In this document: in pieces, positions 46,851-56,283 of the stretch
Numbering within the stretch: position 1 is the stretch's first letter
Layout of the letters: every line of letters begins with the position of its first letter
Origin: Campylobacter hominis ATCC BAA-381
Lineage (GTDB): Bacteria > Campylobacterota > Campylobacteria > Campylobacterales > Campylobacteraceae
Direction of reading: 5' to 3'
NCBI RefSeq assembly: GCF_000017585.1
Contig: NC_009714.1
Coordinates: 1,644,663 to 1,708,662 of the forward strand
DNA length: 64,000 nucleotides
Translations under genes and position numbers: made by a program
Notes under the pieces: generated by a model
What the model was told of the DNA's origin: nothing
Database searches by the model: none
What the model saw: only the letters and a program-made list of their open reading frames with translations

Positions 46851-47417
46851 ATGAAAAAATTTGTAATGATTCACGATGAAAATTTATGTATCGGATGTCA
46901 AGCATGTTCTGTCGCATGCCGAAATGAAAATAATGTAACGGACGGTGTTTATCGTGTGCAGGTACATGCCGAAATGAAAGGTATTTTTCCGAAACTGAAA
47001 ACCGATTTTACAAGGCATAGCTGTGTAATGTGCGAAAACAGTCCATGTGTAGAAGTGTGCCCGACAGGAGCAAGTTTTAAAACCGAAAATGGAATAACTT
47101 TGATAAATCATAATCTTTGTGTAAGCTGCAAATACTGCATTTTAGCCTGTCCTTATGACGCAAGATTTGTAGATCCGATTACAAATGAGATTGGAAAATG
47201 TACATTTTGCTTTGAAAACCGTACATCTTTAGGATTAGAACCCGCCTGTGTCAGTGTTTGTCCGACAGATGCACTTATTTTTGGTGATATAAACGATGAA
47301 AATAGCAAAGTAAGCAAAGTTCTTTCAAAAGAAGCGGTTGAATATCCGAAAGCGGAATTCGGAACTCATCCGAGCCTGGTCTTTATAAAAAATAAAAAAG
47401 GGGGACGATATGAATAA
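46851..47417 (+). CDS. psrB: Iron-sulfur electron-transfer subunit (PsrB/NrfC-like)
   Basis: 188 aa with four ferredoxin-type cysteine groups (CIGCQACSVAC, CVMCENSPCVEVC, CVSCKYCILAC, CTFC with CVSVC), predicted to hold four [4Fe-4S] clusters passing electrons from the membrane subunit to the molybdenum site. No signal peptide, as expected for a subunit carried out by the Tat partner. It follows psrA by 10 bp and overlaps psrC by 8 nt. Confidence 0.93.
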   Translation: MKKFVMIHDENLCIGCQACSVACRNENNVTDGVYRVQVHAEMKGIFPKLKTDFTRHSCVMCENSPCVEVCPTGASFKTENGITLINHNLCVSCKYCILACPYDARFVDPITNEIGKCTFCFENRTSLGLEPACVSVCPTDALIFGDINDENSKVSKVLSKEAVEYPKAEFGTHPSLVFIKNKKGGRYE

Positions 47418-48381
47418 TATGTGGGGAAGCATGGCGCAATTTGAAGCCATTTATTGGTCTTGGCCGATTGTTTTATATCTATTTTTAGCCGGACTTAGCG
47501 CAGGCTCCGTAATGGTAGCGTTGCTTGTAAAATGGAACAGACACGAAAACAACACAAGATCCATTTGGGACGCTATGGTAAAAGCAGGCGCACTTATCGG
47601 TCCTATAGCTATTTGTATCGGTTTATTTCTTTTAATTGCGGATCTTGGAAAACCGTTTACGTTTTATATATTATTAATAAAATATAACTTTCTATCGGTT
47701 ATGAGTCTTGGTGTATTGTTTTTATTGATTTATACGCCGTTTGCATTTTTGTTTGCAATTATAATTTTTGAAAAAGAGATAGAAAATTCAAAAATTCTGG
47801 CTTTTTTAAAACCCGTTACAAAATTTATTCGCTCTTTTTCCGGTATTGCCAAAAAAATGGAATATATACTTTTTATCTTGGCGATTTGTGTGGGAATTTA
47901 CACAGGATTTTTGCTATCGGCGGTAGCAAAACTTCCTCTTTGGAATACACCTATTTTACCGATTTTGTTTTTGCTGTCCGGCTTTTCAAGCGGAATTGCG
48001 GCAAATATTTTAATCGGTATGTGGTTTTTTAAAGGCTCATTAAATAAAGATAGTATAAAATACCTTTTAATGCTTGATTTAAGAGCGATATTCTTTGAAA
48101 TTCCGATTTTATTTATTTTATTTATCGGTATGTATTTTGAAGGAGGAATTTCAGCTGTAGCCGCGTCTCAAGCTTTGAACCATGAATATTTCGGCAAAAT
48201 TTTATGGATCGGAGTTATTGGAATCGGACTTATTGTCCCTATAATAATAGCGGCAACAGCTCTTAAAAATCATGTATACAAACCGACTTTTATCGTGCTA
48301 AATTCACTTGTAGTTTTAGTAGGTGTAGTTTTGCTAAGATATTATATCGTCTATGCCGGACAAATTTGCATAGGGGCGTAA
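47410..48381 (+). CDS. psrC: Membrane quinol-binding subunit (PsrC/NrfD-like)
   Basis: 323 aa with eight or nine membrane helices (NrfD/PsrC family), anchoring the reductase and linking it to the quinone pool. The first helices contain LYLFLAGLSAGSVMVALL, the third and fourth FLLIADLGKPF, typical of the family. Overlap with psrB suggests coupled translation. It ends 39 bp before the response-regulator start, with a hairpin between. Confidence 0.9.
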   Translation: MNNMWGSMAQFEAIYWSWPIVLYLFLAGLSAGSVMVALLVKWNRHENNTRSIWDAMVKAGALIGPIAICIGLFLLIADLGKPFTFYILLIKYNFLSVMSLGVLFLLIYTPFAFLFAIIIFEKEIENSKILAFLKPVTKFIRSFSGIAKKMEYILFILAICVGIYTGFLLSAVAKLPLWNTPILPILFLLSGFSSGIAANILIGMWFFKGSLNKDSIKYLLMLDLRAIFFEIPILFILFIGMYFEGGISAVAASQALNHEYFGKILWIGVIGIGLIVPIIIAATALKNHVYKPTFIVLNSLVVLVGVVLLRYYIVYAGQICIGA

Positions 48382-48389
48382 ATTTTAAA

Positions 48390-48422
48390 AATTTCCGCCA
48401 CTTTAAAACGGAGGCGGAAATT
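48390..48422 (+). promoter_or_regulatory. Hairpin covering the start of the response-regulator gene
   Basis: AATTTCCGCC (48390-48399) pairs perfectly with GGCGGAAATT (48413-48422) across a 13-nt loop. The 3' arm contains the end of the ribosome site (GGAGG, 48410-48414) and the first two bases of the TTG start (48421-48423). It could hide the start or act as an attenuator between psrC and the regulator. No T run follows, so a pure terminator is less likely. Confidence 0.55.
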
Positions 48423-49074
48423 GAAAATTTTACTTCTTGAAGATGATTTCAGCTACCGCATAAGCGTAGCTGAATATCTCAGTTCTCTTGGTTACGAAGT
48501 TGACGAAGCTGGCAACGGTGAAACAGCTTGCACCAAAATCGCAAAAAATTCATATCATCTTTTAATTTTGGACGTAAAAGTGCCTGAAATTTCAGGTTTT
48601 GAAGTACTGAAATACGCAAGAAATATAGGGCTTAAAACGCCGACGATGATGATGACATCACTAACTGCGATTGAAGATTTGGCGACAGGTTATGAGCTTG
48701 GCTGTAACGAATATTTGAAAAAGCCGTTTAATTTGGCGGAACTTAAATTTCGCGTAAAGGAACCTATAAAAAAGCATTATGCAAACGGCGAAAATTTCGT
48801 GCTTATAGCTGATAATTTCAAATTTTATCCCAACGAAAGAATTTTAAAATTTAATGAAAACGAAATTTCACTTTCCGCAAAAGAACTTGAAATTTTGGAA
48901 TTTTTACTTGCAAATAGCTATAAATTTGTAAGCACGGAAGAGCTGATAGATGAAATTTGGGGAGAAAACGGAAAAGATATCGATGTGCGTGTGCATATAC
49001 AAAAAATACGCGCCAAAACCGCTAAAAATTTAATTATTTCAAGTCGCGGATTAGGATATAAAATCAATGTTTAA
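48421..49074 (+). CDS. OmpR-family response regulator
   Basis: 217 aa, TTG start with GGAGG 6 nt upstream. Receiver domain (about 1-115) with LLEDD, the phosphorylated Asp in LILDVKVPE and conserved Lys in LKKPF; C-terminal winged-helix DNA-binding domain (about 125-217) with LSAKELEILEFLL and the recognition-helix region VRVHIQKIRAK. Its gene overlaps the histidine kinase by 8 nt. Placement after psrABC suggests control of, or by, respiratory signals; this is inference. Confidence 0.92.
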   Translation: MKILLLEDDFSYRISVAEYLSSLGYEVDEAGNGETACTKIAKNSYHLLILDVKVPEISGFEVLKYARNIGLKTPTMMMTSLTAIEDLATGYELGCNEYLKKPFNLAELKFRVKEPIKKHYANGENFVLIADNFKFYPNERILKFNENEISLSAKELEILEFLLANSYKFVSTEELIDEIWGENGKDIDVRVHIQKIRAKTAKNLIISSRGLGYKINV

Positions 49075-49939
49075 AAATTTAAAATTGGCATTTTACGGGC
49101 TTTTTTGTATTATTATTTTGCAGGCGTGCATTGTTTTCCAGTTTTTCGGTTTTAAATTTTGGCTTTTGGTTTTTGAAATTTCAGCAATTTTTTTAAGTGC
49201 GTTTTTGTTGAAATTTATATACAACAAAACGGAAATCATTTATCAGGAAAGAGAAGATATAGCCAAAAGATTTTTCAATGATTGTATGCACGAACTGAAA
49301 ACTCCGCTTGGCGTGGCGATGATAAATATAGAAATGCTTCAAATTCACAATAAATATACTCACCGTATCAAATCAGCTCTAAAACAGATGAAACTGACCT
49401 ACGAAGACGTGGAATACTTCATAAAAAACAGACATATAAACTTTAAAGCGAAGCGAATGAATATAAGCAAATTTTTAAATGATAGAATAAAATTCTCGCA
49501 CATAATGGCAAATGTAAAAAATATCAAAATTTCAAGCCGAATTAAACCGGGTTTAGAAATTTTTATCAGCGAAATCGAACTTACGCGCTTAATCGACAAC
49601 ACGATAAATAACGCTATAAAATATACAAATGAAAACGGAAAAATTGAAATTTCGCTTGCAAATGATGAAAATTTCGCGAAATTTTGCGTAAAAGATAATG
49701 GAATCGGCATAAAAGATACTAAAAAAATATGGAAAAGATACGAAAGAGAAAATCTCAGCAGCGGCGGCTTCGGACTTGGACTGGCGATTGTAAAAAATAT
49801 TTGCGATAAATACAAAATCAAAAAAAATGTAATTTCAAATTTCGGCGCGGGCTCAACTTTTATATATGAAATTCCGCTTTTTAAAGAAAAATTTTTAGAT
49901 AAGTTTGAAAACGACAATCAGCTTTTTGGCAAAGCTTAA
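49067..49939 (+). CDS. Sensor histidine kinase
   Basis: 290 aa, short sensor. Two N-terminal membrane helices (about 8-52) with almost no periplasmic part, so sensing is probably within or near the membrane. H-box CMHELKTPLG, N-box TINNAIKYTNENG, G1 KDNGIGIKDT and G2 GGFGLGLAIVKNICDKY are complete. Pairs with the regulator just upstream. The family is clear; the signal is unknown. Similar in size to small Campylobacter kinases such as CprS or DccS. Confidence 0.92.
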   Translation: MFKNLKLAFYGLFCIIILQACIVFQFFGFKFWLLVFEISAIFLSAFLLKFIYNKTEIIYQEREDIAKRFFNDCMHELKTPLGVAMINIEMLQIHNKYTHRIKSALKQMKLTYEDVEYFIKNRHINFKAKRMNISKFLNDRIKFSHIMANVKNIKISSRIKPGLEIFISEIELTRLIDNTINNAIKYTNENGKIEISLANDENFAKFCVKDNGIGIKDTKKIWKRYERENLSSGGFGLGLAIVKNICDKYKIKKNVISNFGAGSTFIYEIPLFKEKFLDKFENDNQLFGKA

Positions 49940-49986
49940 ATTTCATAAAATTTTGTTTTTTCGTTTAAAAACTTTATCATTCCTAT

Positions 49987-50017
49987 AAGCGCCATAATAA
50001 AAAAGTGGCGATTTTTT
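49987..50017 (+). terminator. Weak terminator after the kinase gene
   Basis: CGCCA (49990-49994) with TGGCG (50006-50010), then T-rich ATTTTTT. Only a 5-bp stem. The rest of 49940-50461 shows no gene; a short piece near 50170-50330 may be decayed coding DNA. GATAAAAT at 50419-50426 is a likely miaA -10 box. Confidence 0.35.
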
Positions 50018-50461
50018 AGGCATTTCTATAAAAATTTTATTTATGATTTTAAATCAAATTTTTACGCTGTATCGTTTTTACCATTTTAAAAATATGAAAA
50101 AATTTATCATTTTAACCATCTTTAACAAAACTTGCATAATTTGACGTTTTACGTTGTAATTAAAAATAATCCGTTTTATCTTGTGCTTCAAAAACCTGAC
50201 TGCAAACAGATCCTGTAATTTTTGATGTTAATCACGAAATTTTTACTGTATTTTTATGACAGGCGCGCAAAAGATAAGATTTTCCAAAAATCGAATGCAT
50301 TTTTCATCATAAAATAAAACGATTTTTTTGCCGAAATTTTGCCGCCGTTTAATTATTTTTGCGAGATTTATATAAAATTTCAGTAAAATTTATAAATTTT
50401 GCAAAAAATCTATTATATGATAAAATTTTTGTCAAAAATAATAGTTTCATAGGAAATAAAT

Positions 50462-51490
50462 TTGTTTAAAGAATTGGCTCTTATCGGCACTACAGCAAGC
50501 GGCAAAAGCGATCTTGCCATAAAAATCGCGAATGAAAAAAACGGCGTAATTTTAAGCCTTGATTCGCTCAGTATCTACAAAAAAATCGATATCGCAAGTG
50601 CAAAACCGAATAAAGCCGAACTTGCAAGCACAAGGCATTTTGGAATCGATTTGGTTTTACCGAATGAATATTTCAGCGTCGGAGAATTTATTAAAGAATA
50701 TAAGCGCGCCAAAGATTTTGCCTCAAATGCAAACGTCCCGTTAATAATAACAGGCGGAAGCGGATTTTATCTAAAAGCGATGATAAGCGGTCTTGCACCG
50801 AAAATAGCAAATTTTAAAAGTGATTTAAACAATGCCGAAATTTTTGCCATAGCCGAAAAAAAAGATCCGAAATTTGCCGCAAAATTCAGTCAAAATGATA
50901 CTTATCGCTTGCAAAAATGGTATAGCATATATCGCGCTACAAACGAGATTCCAAGCGAATTTTTGGCAAAAAATACAAGCGCGCCGATTATTAAAAATTT
51001 AAAGATTTTTGAAATTTCAACAAAAAAAGAAATTTTAAATCAAAAAATAGCCGCAAGAACGGCAAAAATGATTGAAGCGGGAATTTTGGATGAAGCGAAA
51101 TTTTTATTTGAAAATTACAGCGGTGCAAAGCCGCTTGGCTCCATCGGACTTAAAGAGTGTGGAGAACTTTTATACAATACAGGAGAATTTGAAGCTGAAA
51201 TTTTAAAGCGCGAATTTTCACGGGCAAAAAAAACAGCAAAAATTTTGAATAAAACTGAAATTTTGGAATTTTGGGAAATAAGCCCGCAAAATTTTGAATA
51301 TTTTTTCAATTCAAAATTTAAAAATTCAGACGATTTTGAACTTTTTAAAATAGCGAAACTTGCAAATCTAATCACAATCCATACTACACAACTTGCAAAA
51401 CGCCAACGAACATTCAACCGTTCTTTTAAAGATAAAATTTCAGCTTCAAATGAAATTTTGGAAGTTGAAATTTTGAAATTTTTATCATAA
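50462..51490 (+). CDS. miaA: tRNA dimethylallyltransferase
   Basis: 342 aa, TTG start. Adds dimethylallyl to N6 of A37 in tRNAs reading UNN codons, improving decoding. P-loop [15 protein letters not shown], then [18 protein letters not shown] with the catalytic Asp region, [18 protein letters not shown] and [15 protein letters not shown]; a C-terminal part with QRTFNRSF (family motif, usually Q-x-T-W/F). Somewhat longer than E. coli MiaA (316). Own promoter; nothing downstream in the operon. Confidence 0.95.
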
Positions 51491-51871
51491 ATCCTGTTTT
51501 AAAGCGGAAATATAAAAAATTTAAAAAAATATTTTCTATAAAAACAATCAAAATTTATTTAAAATTAAAATAATAAAATTTTAAGCAAAGCAACCGAAAA
51601 GCTTTAAATTGACGGTTTGCATAAATCAAATGCGCACAAATTTTCCATAATAAAAAATTCAAATATTAACGGCATTTGTGAAATAAAATAATGTAAATCT
51701 AAAATGTCGCCTGCATATTTTTATGAAAATAAATTTGCATTTTTCAATAGCGATTATATGTTTATCAATTTTATAAAATTTGAAATATAGATAACTTAAT
51801 TATAATTTTATGCGTGATTTAAATCCAGATAAATCAGTAAAATTTATGTAAAATAAGATAGCCCTTACATT

Positions 51872-52164
51872 GCCAAAACCTCTGCAACCGAAAAATACAT
51901 CTTCTGCAGGCTAAATTTAATGAGTGCTTGTAAAAACCCGAAATGGTGCGAGCTGTAAATAAATACCGATTTCGCCTTTGCAAAATTTCCGCAAAACATA
52001 AAAACAATATTTTTTCACGTTTTATAGAAAAGTACGCGGAATAACCACATCGGTAAAATTTACAGACTGAAACGCTACGAAAATTATCCCACTGCACTCA
52101 ACGCGGCATTTAATAAAATAGAAACACCCTGCTTTGCCAAAAAAACTCAAATCACCGCAATTTA
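51872..52164 (+). pseudogene. Degraded unidentified gene
   Basis: A single frame of 98 codons with two stops (TAA 51956, TAG 52025) otherwise reads like coding DNA: ATEKYIFCRLNLMSACKNP then KWCEL, TDFAFAKFPQNIKTIFFHVL, and HIGKIYRLKRYENYPTALNA then AFNKIETPCFAKKTQITAI. I do not know the family. Elsewhere in 51491-52520 I see no gene. Confidence 0.35.
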
Positions 52165-52520
52165 ACTAGCAAATACCGAAATCAGCCTTAACTTCTTTAA
52201 AAAAATATTTATCAAAGCGGTAACCATATATCATCAAAGACGCTGAAAAACTGAGTTTCGCCCGTTTTATTTGGCTGATGGCAGGAAAATTGCCATAAAA
52301 GCAACTTTGACGTTATTAAAATAAGTAGATTAAAACATTGAAAATCAAACGTAGTCAGCGTAAAATCCACTCATCTTAGAAGCGGACATTTGAAAATTCC
52401 CTTTGATTTACACAAAAAAAGTGCTAAAAATCCGCCTACCGAAATTTTTCCGACCTTGTTTAATTTTAACTTTTTCCAAATTGATTTGCATAAAATTCAT
52501 TTAATTTTCGGCGAATTATA

Positions 52521-54266
52521 TCAAAATTTTAAAATTTCAATTAAATTTTTTGTTGCGTTCATTGTTTTAAATCTGCTCTTATTATCATCGTAAAGCGCGT
52601 TTGAGATATCATTTCGCGGCTCATATATTTTACTTTTGAGGCCTAAAATTCCGCTCATCATATCAAAAATCAGATCATTTGTAAAAAATGAGTTTTCATT
52701 TGCTTTTAAATTTGCAAAAATATCCCCGTTTTGCATTATAAAATTATCGCTGAAGTATATAAAAAACGGAATTTCTATCATAGAAACACTGAATTTGGAA
52801 GGATCGTGCATAAATTTCATATCTTCGCCGTGATCGGAACAATAAATCAAAGCCTTGAAATTTGGAAATTTTTGAAGTTTTTTTAAAATTTTATCCACGA
52901 TAAAATCATTATACAAAACCGCATTATCGTATTTTAAGGCAAATTTTTCAAAATTTTTCGGATAACGTTTTTCATAAATCCAGTGATTTGCCATCAGATG
53001 AATGATTAAAAGAGTTTTCTCGCCAAATTTCAATTCATCTATCTTAGGTAACAAAATCTCATCGTAAGGCGCTTCAGGGCGATAAAAATTATCAATTCTG
53101 GCAATAATTCCGATTTTTATACTCCAAATTTTTTGTTTCGCATCAAAAAACAGTGCCGATAATGGCGAACCGAAAGTTCCGTATTTAGCCTGATTGCTAA
53201 GATAAATTGTTTCAAAACCGCCTAAATTTGCTAATTCTATGATAGAAACGGCATCTTTTAAAGAAATATTGTTATATTGATTTTTTGATGTAATAAACTG
53301 TGAAATAACTTGTGCGGTAAGAGTATGGTTTGAAAATGCATTTTGAAAAAATAATGCATTTTTTGTTTTTGCAAGTTCGTTTAAATGCGGTGTAGTAAGT
53401 TTTTCATAACCATAAACACTCATATGATTTTTATTTTGACTTTCTCCTATTACCAATACAAAAAGTCCGCTTCGGGTAGAATTTTTATCAACCGAAATCC
53501 CGTTTATACGACTTTCATAATTATTTTTATAAGAATTTACGGATTGTATGTGAGATAATGTCATTTTATAAAGTATCTTATAAAAATTCATTTCGTTTAA
53601 ATTCATCTGTGATACAAAATAGAAAATTGTTACTAAGATTAAAGAAATTTTAAATACAATTTTGTTTTTATTTAAAGTGAAATTTCTGAATTTTAAAGTC
53701 AAAAATGCAAGCAGCAAAACAAAAACCGAAATTTCCAAAATCACTTTAAAATTTAAATTAATTTTTATATAATCCGTCGCTTCATTAAAATTCGTATCAA
53801 GCATACTGATAATTGCAACGTCGCTTAAAACAGCCCCGGTTATAAAAAAATAACTCAAAAATATAATATCTGACAATAAAATCAATAATAAAATTAAAAA
53901 TCGTAAAAATTTAAATCTTATAAAATTTAAAATCACAATTAAAATAAATGCAAAAAAGCTGAAAACGGCAAAATTCGCGCTTACTTCGCGCGACACAATG
54001 CCCGAAGAGCCTTGAAAAAATTTCAGCGTATAAGGCAGTAAAATCATTAAAAAAATTATGCCGAAAAATAATAAAAATTTAGTGCGCTCCAACCAAAATT
54101 CCGCTGCCGCAAGACAGAACAGCGATAAAATTATCATATCTTTCACAAAAAATTTAGCAGCAAGCGGATTTACGAAATTACCGCGTGCCAATAAATATCC
54201 TAAAGCAATGAAGCTTATGTAAATAATTAAAAATAAAGTGCCGAATTTTAAAATTTGATTTTTCAT
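52521..54266 (-). CDS. Phosphoethanolamine transferase-like sulfatase-family membrane protein
   Basis: 581 aa from the ATG at 54266, chosen because a -10 box lies directly upstream, which makes the ATG at 54293 unlikely. Five or six membrane helices (about 1-225), then a periplasmic alkaline-phosphatase-fold domain: VIGESQNKNHMSVYGY (zinc ligand E275), the nucleophile Thr region NHTLTAQ (about 315-317), HLMANH (433-438) and SDHGED (D488, H489). This is the EptA/EptC/CptA type that moves phosphoethanolamine onto lipid A, core sugar or flagellar rod. Acceptor unknown. Family-wide EptC in C. jejuni is similar. Confidence 0.88.
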   Translation of the reverse strand: MKNQILKFGTLFLIIYISFIALGYLLARGNFVNPLAAKFFVKDMIILSLFCLAAAEFWLERTKFLLFFGIIFLMILLPYTLKFFQGSSGIVSREVSANFAVFSFFAFILIVILNFIRFKFLRFLILLLILLSDIIFLSYFFITGAVLSDVAIISMLDTNFNEATDYIKINLNFKVILEISVFVLLLAFLTLKFRNFTLNKNKIVFKISLILVTIFYFVSQMNLNEMNFYKILYKMTLSHIQSVNSYKNNYESRINGISVDKNSTRSGLFVLVIGESQNKNHMSVYGYEKLTTPHLNELAKTKNALFFQNAFSNHTLTAQVISQFITSKNQYNNISLKDAVSIIELANLGGFETIYLSNQAKYGTFGSPLSALFFDAKQKIWSIKIGIIARIDNFYRPEAPYDEILLPKIDELKFGEKTLLIIHLMANHWIYEKRYPKNFEKFALKYDNAVLYNDFIVDKILKKLQKFPNFKALIYCSDHGEDMKFMHDPSKFSVSMIEIPFFIYFSDNFIMQNGDIFANLKANENSFFTNDLIFDMMSGILGLKSKIYEPRNDISNALYDDNKSRFKTMNATKNLIEILKF

Positions 54267-54272
54267 TTGCTG

Positions 54273-54280
54273 ATTATAGC
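54273..54280 (-). promoter_or_regulatory. Extended -10 element abutting the start codon
   Basis: Minus strand TTTTTGCTATAAT, with TATAAT at 54273-54278, ends 6 nt before the ATG (54266). Transcription would start at or next to the A of the ATG, so the message would have almost no leader. Confidence 0.65.
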
Positions 54281-54492
54281 AAAAATACATCAAATAATAA
54301 ATTCAATTTAAGTTTTATGATAGTGTTAAATTACGTCAATATCGGCAAAATTTTACTTAAAAAACTGTGAATGATAATCTGTTTTATATAAATATATCGA
54401 TTTCAAAATAAAAACATAAAGTCAAAAAAAATCAATAATTTCAACCGAATTTTAAAATACAATAAAATTTTAGCGATATAGCTTTGAAAATT

Positions 54493-55629
54493 CTATTTTA
54501 TATAAATTTCAAATTCTTTTTTCGGCACGGCAAAACCGACTAAAAAAGCGTCAATTCCCTCGTTTTGCAAATGATTTAAAACTTTTGCGACCTCGTTTTC
54601 ACTTACGGCCGCTAAAAGTCCGCCGCTGGTTTGCGCATCGCAAAGCTCAATCGGCGGTTTTTTGTCACAAAATTTACTTGTAAATTCCGAATTTTTATAG
54701 CTTCCTCCGGGAATAAGTCCCATTTCAAGGCATTTTTTCACACTTTTAAAATAATGAAAATTTTGAGATGAAACTTCAAAACTGATATTTTTATTCAGCA
54801 TTTCGCTTAAATGTCCCAAAAACCCGAAGCCGGTAACATCAGTGCAAGCGTGAATTTCGTAATTTCGCAAAATTTCGCACGCTTTGAAATTTAAACTGAT
54901 CATACTTTCAATGGCATCTTCGAAATCTTTAAAATCAATCATTTTGGATTTTATTGCAGTTGTGATAATGCCCGTACCGATCGGCTTTGTAAGAATTAAA
55001 ACATCTCCGGCTACGGCTGTATTATTCGCCCAAAAATCACGTCCTTTAACTAATCCTGTCACGGAAAGTCCGTAAAAAGTCTCTGCCGATCTTATCGTGT
55101 GCCCGCCAACCAAAACGGCGCCTGCTTCTTTTATTTTGGATTTTCCGCCTGCTAAAATTTCAGATAAAATTTCGCCGCCGAAGTTACATTCATCAAAACC
55201 TACAATATTTAGCGCATTTATAGGTTTTGCGCCCATAGCAAAAATATCGCTTATAGAATTTGCAGCCGCAATTTGACCGTAAATAAACGGATCGTCAACA
55301 AGCGGCGTAATAAAATCCAGCGTTTGAACAAGTGAAATTTCGCCGAAATTCGAAATTTTATTGCATAAGTTTTTATCCGATTTGAAATTTTTCGGCGAAT
55401 TTTTTTGCGAAATTTCGCTTGAGTTTAAAATCGAGTTGTTGTAAATTTCATTAGTAAAATCGCAAATAGAAAAAACACTCGCATCTTCATTGCTATGCGT
55501 ACTTGAAAGCAAACGTTCATCATTATCTATCAAGTTTGCGACATTTTGGTTAAGATCCGCCGGATCCAGTTTCGCCGCACAACCTGCTGATTTAATAAAT
55601 TTCGTCAGGTTAAAATCGCGGTATTTCAA
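54493..55629 (-). CDS. selD: Selenophosphate synthase
   Basis: 378-aa enzyme making selenophosphate from selenide and ATP for selenocysteine and selenouridine. Active residues Cys17 and Lys20 lie in SAGCAAKL; Cys is encoded by TGT, so no selenocysteine here. LDFITPLVDDPFIYGQIAAA, SDIFAMGAKPINALNI, GGHTIRS, TGFGFLGHLSEM and DAQTSGGLL are family motifs. About 35-40 extra residues (TNEIYNNSILNSSEISQKN and following, around 66-105) separate motifs adjacent in E. coli SelD. The start overlaps yedF by 4 nt (ATGA). Confidence 0.95.
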   Translation of the reverse strand: MKYRDFNLTKFIKSAGCAAKLDPADLNQNVANLIDNDERLLSSTHSNEDASVFSICDFTNEIYNNSILNSSEISQKNSPKNFKSDKNLCNKISNFGEISLVQTLDFITPLVDDPFIYGQIAAANSISDIFAMGAKPINALNIVGFDECNFGGEILSEILAGGKSKIKEAGAVLVGGHTIRSAETFYGLSVTGLVKGRDFWANNTAVAGDVLILTKPIGTGIITTAIKSKMIDFKDFEDAIESMISLNFKACEILRNYEIHACTDVTGFGFLGHLSEMLNKNISFEVSSQNFHYFKSVKKCLEMGLIPGGSYKNSEFTSKFCDKKPPIELCDAQTSGGLLAAVSENEVAKVLNHLQNEGIDAFLVGFAVPKKEFEIYIK

Positions 55630-56225
55630 AGTTTTAGAACCTCATTTTGAGTTAAAATTTCCATTATTTCATATGCATTCGACATTTTTCCGATTGAAAG
55701 TTTATCAACCAGTTTATAGGCTTCAAGGCAACTTCCGCAGCTTAAAATTTCAATTCCGATTGATTCTAAATCTTTTAAAACCGGATAACATGCATGGGCC
55801 CTGTTTGTAGTCATAAAAACCGCATTATTTACACAGATAATTGTTTTTGGCGGATTTGTGAGATTCTTTATCGTTCCTAAAAATTTTGCAAGCAGACTTT
55901 TGCCGACTTCACCGCTACCGCAACTTTCTTCATTTAAAAAAATCACTTTTTTAACGTTTTTTACGCCACTGTCGCAAACTGCGAAATCGATATTTTCATC
56001 TTCCAATTCGTCCATTTTTGTAGTTTTTATACAAAATTCTCCACCGTCAAGTTCGCTAACTTCAAATTTCATCGAATTTGTATTTAAAAAACGTGAGATA
56101 TTTTCAAGGCTTGTTTTAGAATTTACTAAAATTTCTAAATTTTGCCCTATTTTAAGACTTTTTAGTGTTTCCTTTGTTTTTATGACAGGTTTTGGGCACT
56201 CCAAATTTCTACAATCTATTTGCAT
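55626..56225 (-). CDS. yedF: Selenium-metabolism sulfurtransferase-like protein YedF
   Basis: 199 aa. N-terminal TusA/SirA-like domain (MQIDCRNLECPKPVIKTKET) with the Cys-Pro motif; C-terminal DsrE/DsrF-like domain (KVIFLNEESCGSGEV, SCGSCLEAYKL). YedF proteins are usually coupled to selD, and a role in delivering selenium to SelD is proposed. The 4-nt overlap with selD implies joint translation. Reaction not established. Confidence 0.9.
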   Translation of the reverse strand: MQIDCRNLECPKPVIKTKETLKSLKIGQNLEILVNSKTSLENISRFLNTNSMKFEVSELDGGEFCIKTTKMDELEDENIDFAVCDSGVKNVKKVIFLNEESCGSGEVGKSLLAKFLGTIKNLTNPPKTIICVNNAVFMTTNRAHACYPVLKDLESIGIEILSCGSCLEAYKLVDKLSIGKMSNAYEIMEILTQNEVLKL

Positions 56226-56283
56226 AATTTTCCTTTAATTTTTTGTTCTTCGAACCTCGAAGCTGACGCATAAATTACTGATT

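Noticed and set aside
49399-49917. 172-codon minus-strand open frame in the histidine kinase
   Set aside because: Antisense shadow of a complete kinase with all catalytic boxes.
51834-52097. 87-codon minus-strand open frame
   Set aside because: The opposite frame has longer coherent coding character, though with stops; the minus frame has no ribosome site.
54493-55629. Selenocysteine in SelD
   Set aside because: Active residue 17 is a TGT cysteine codon, not TGA.
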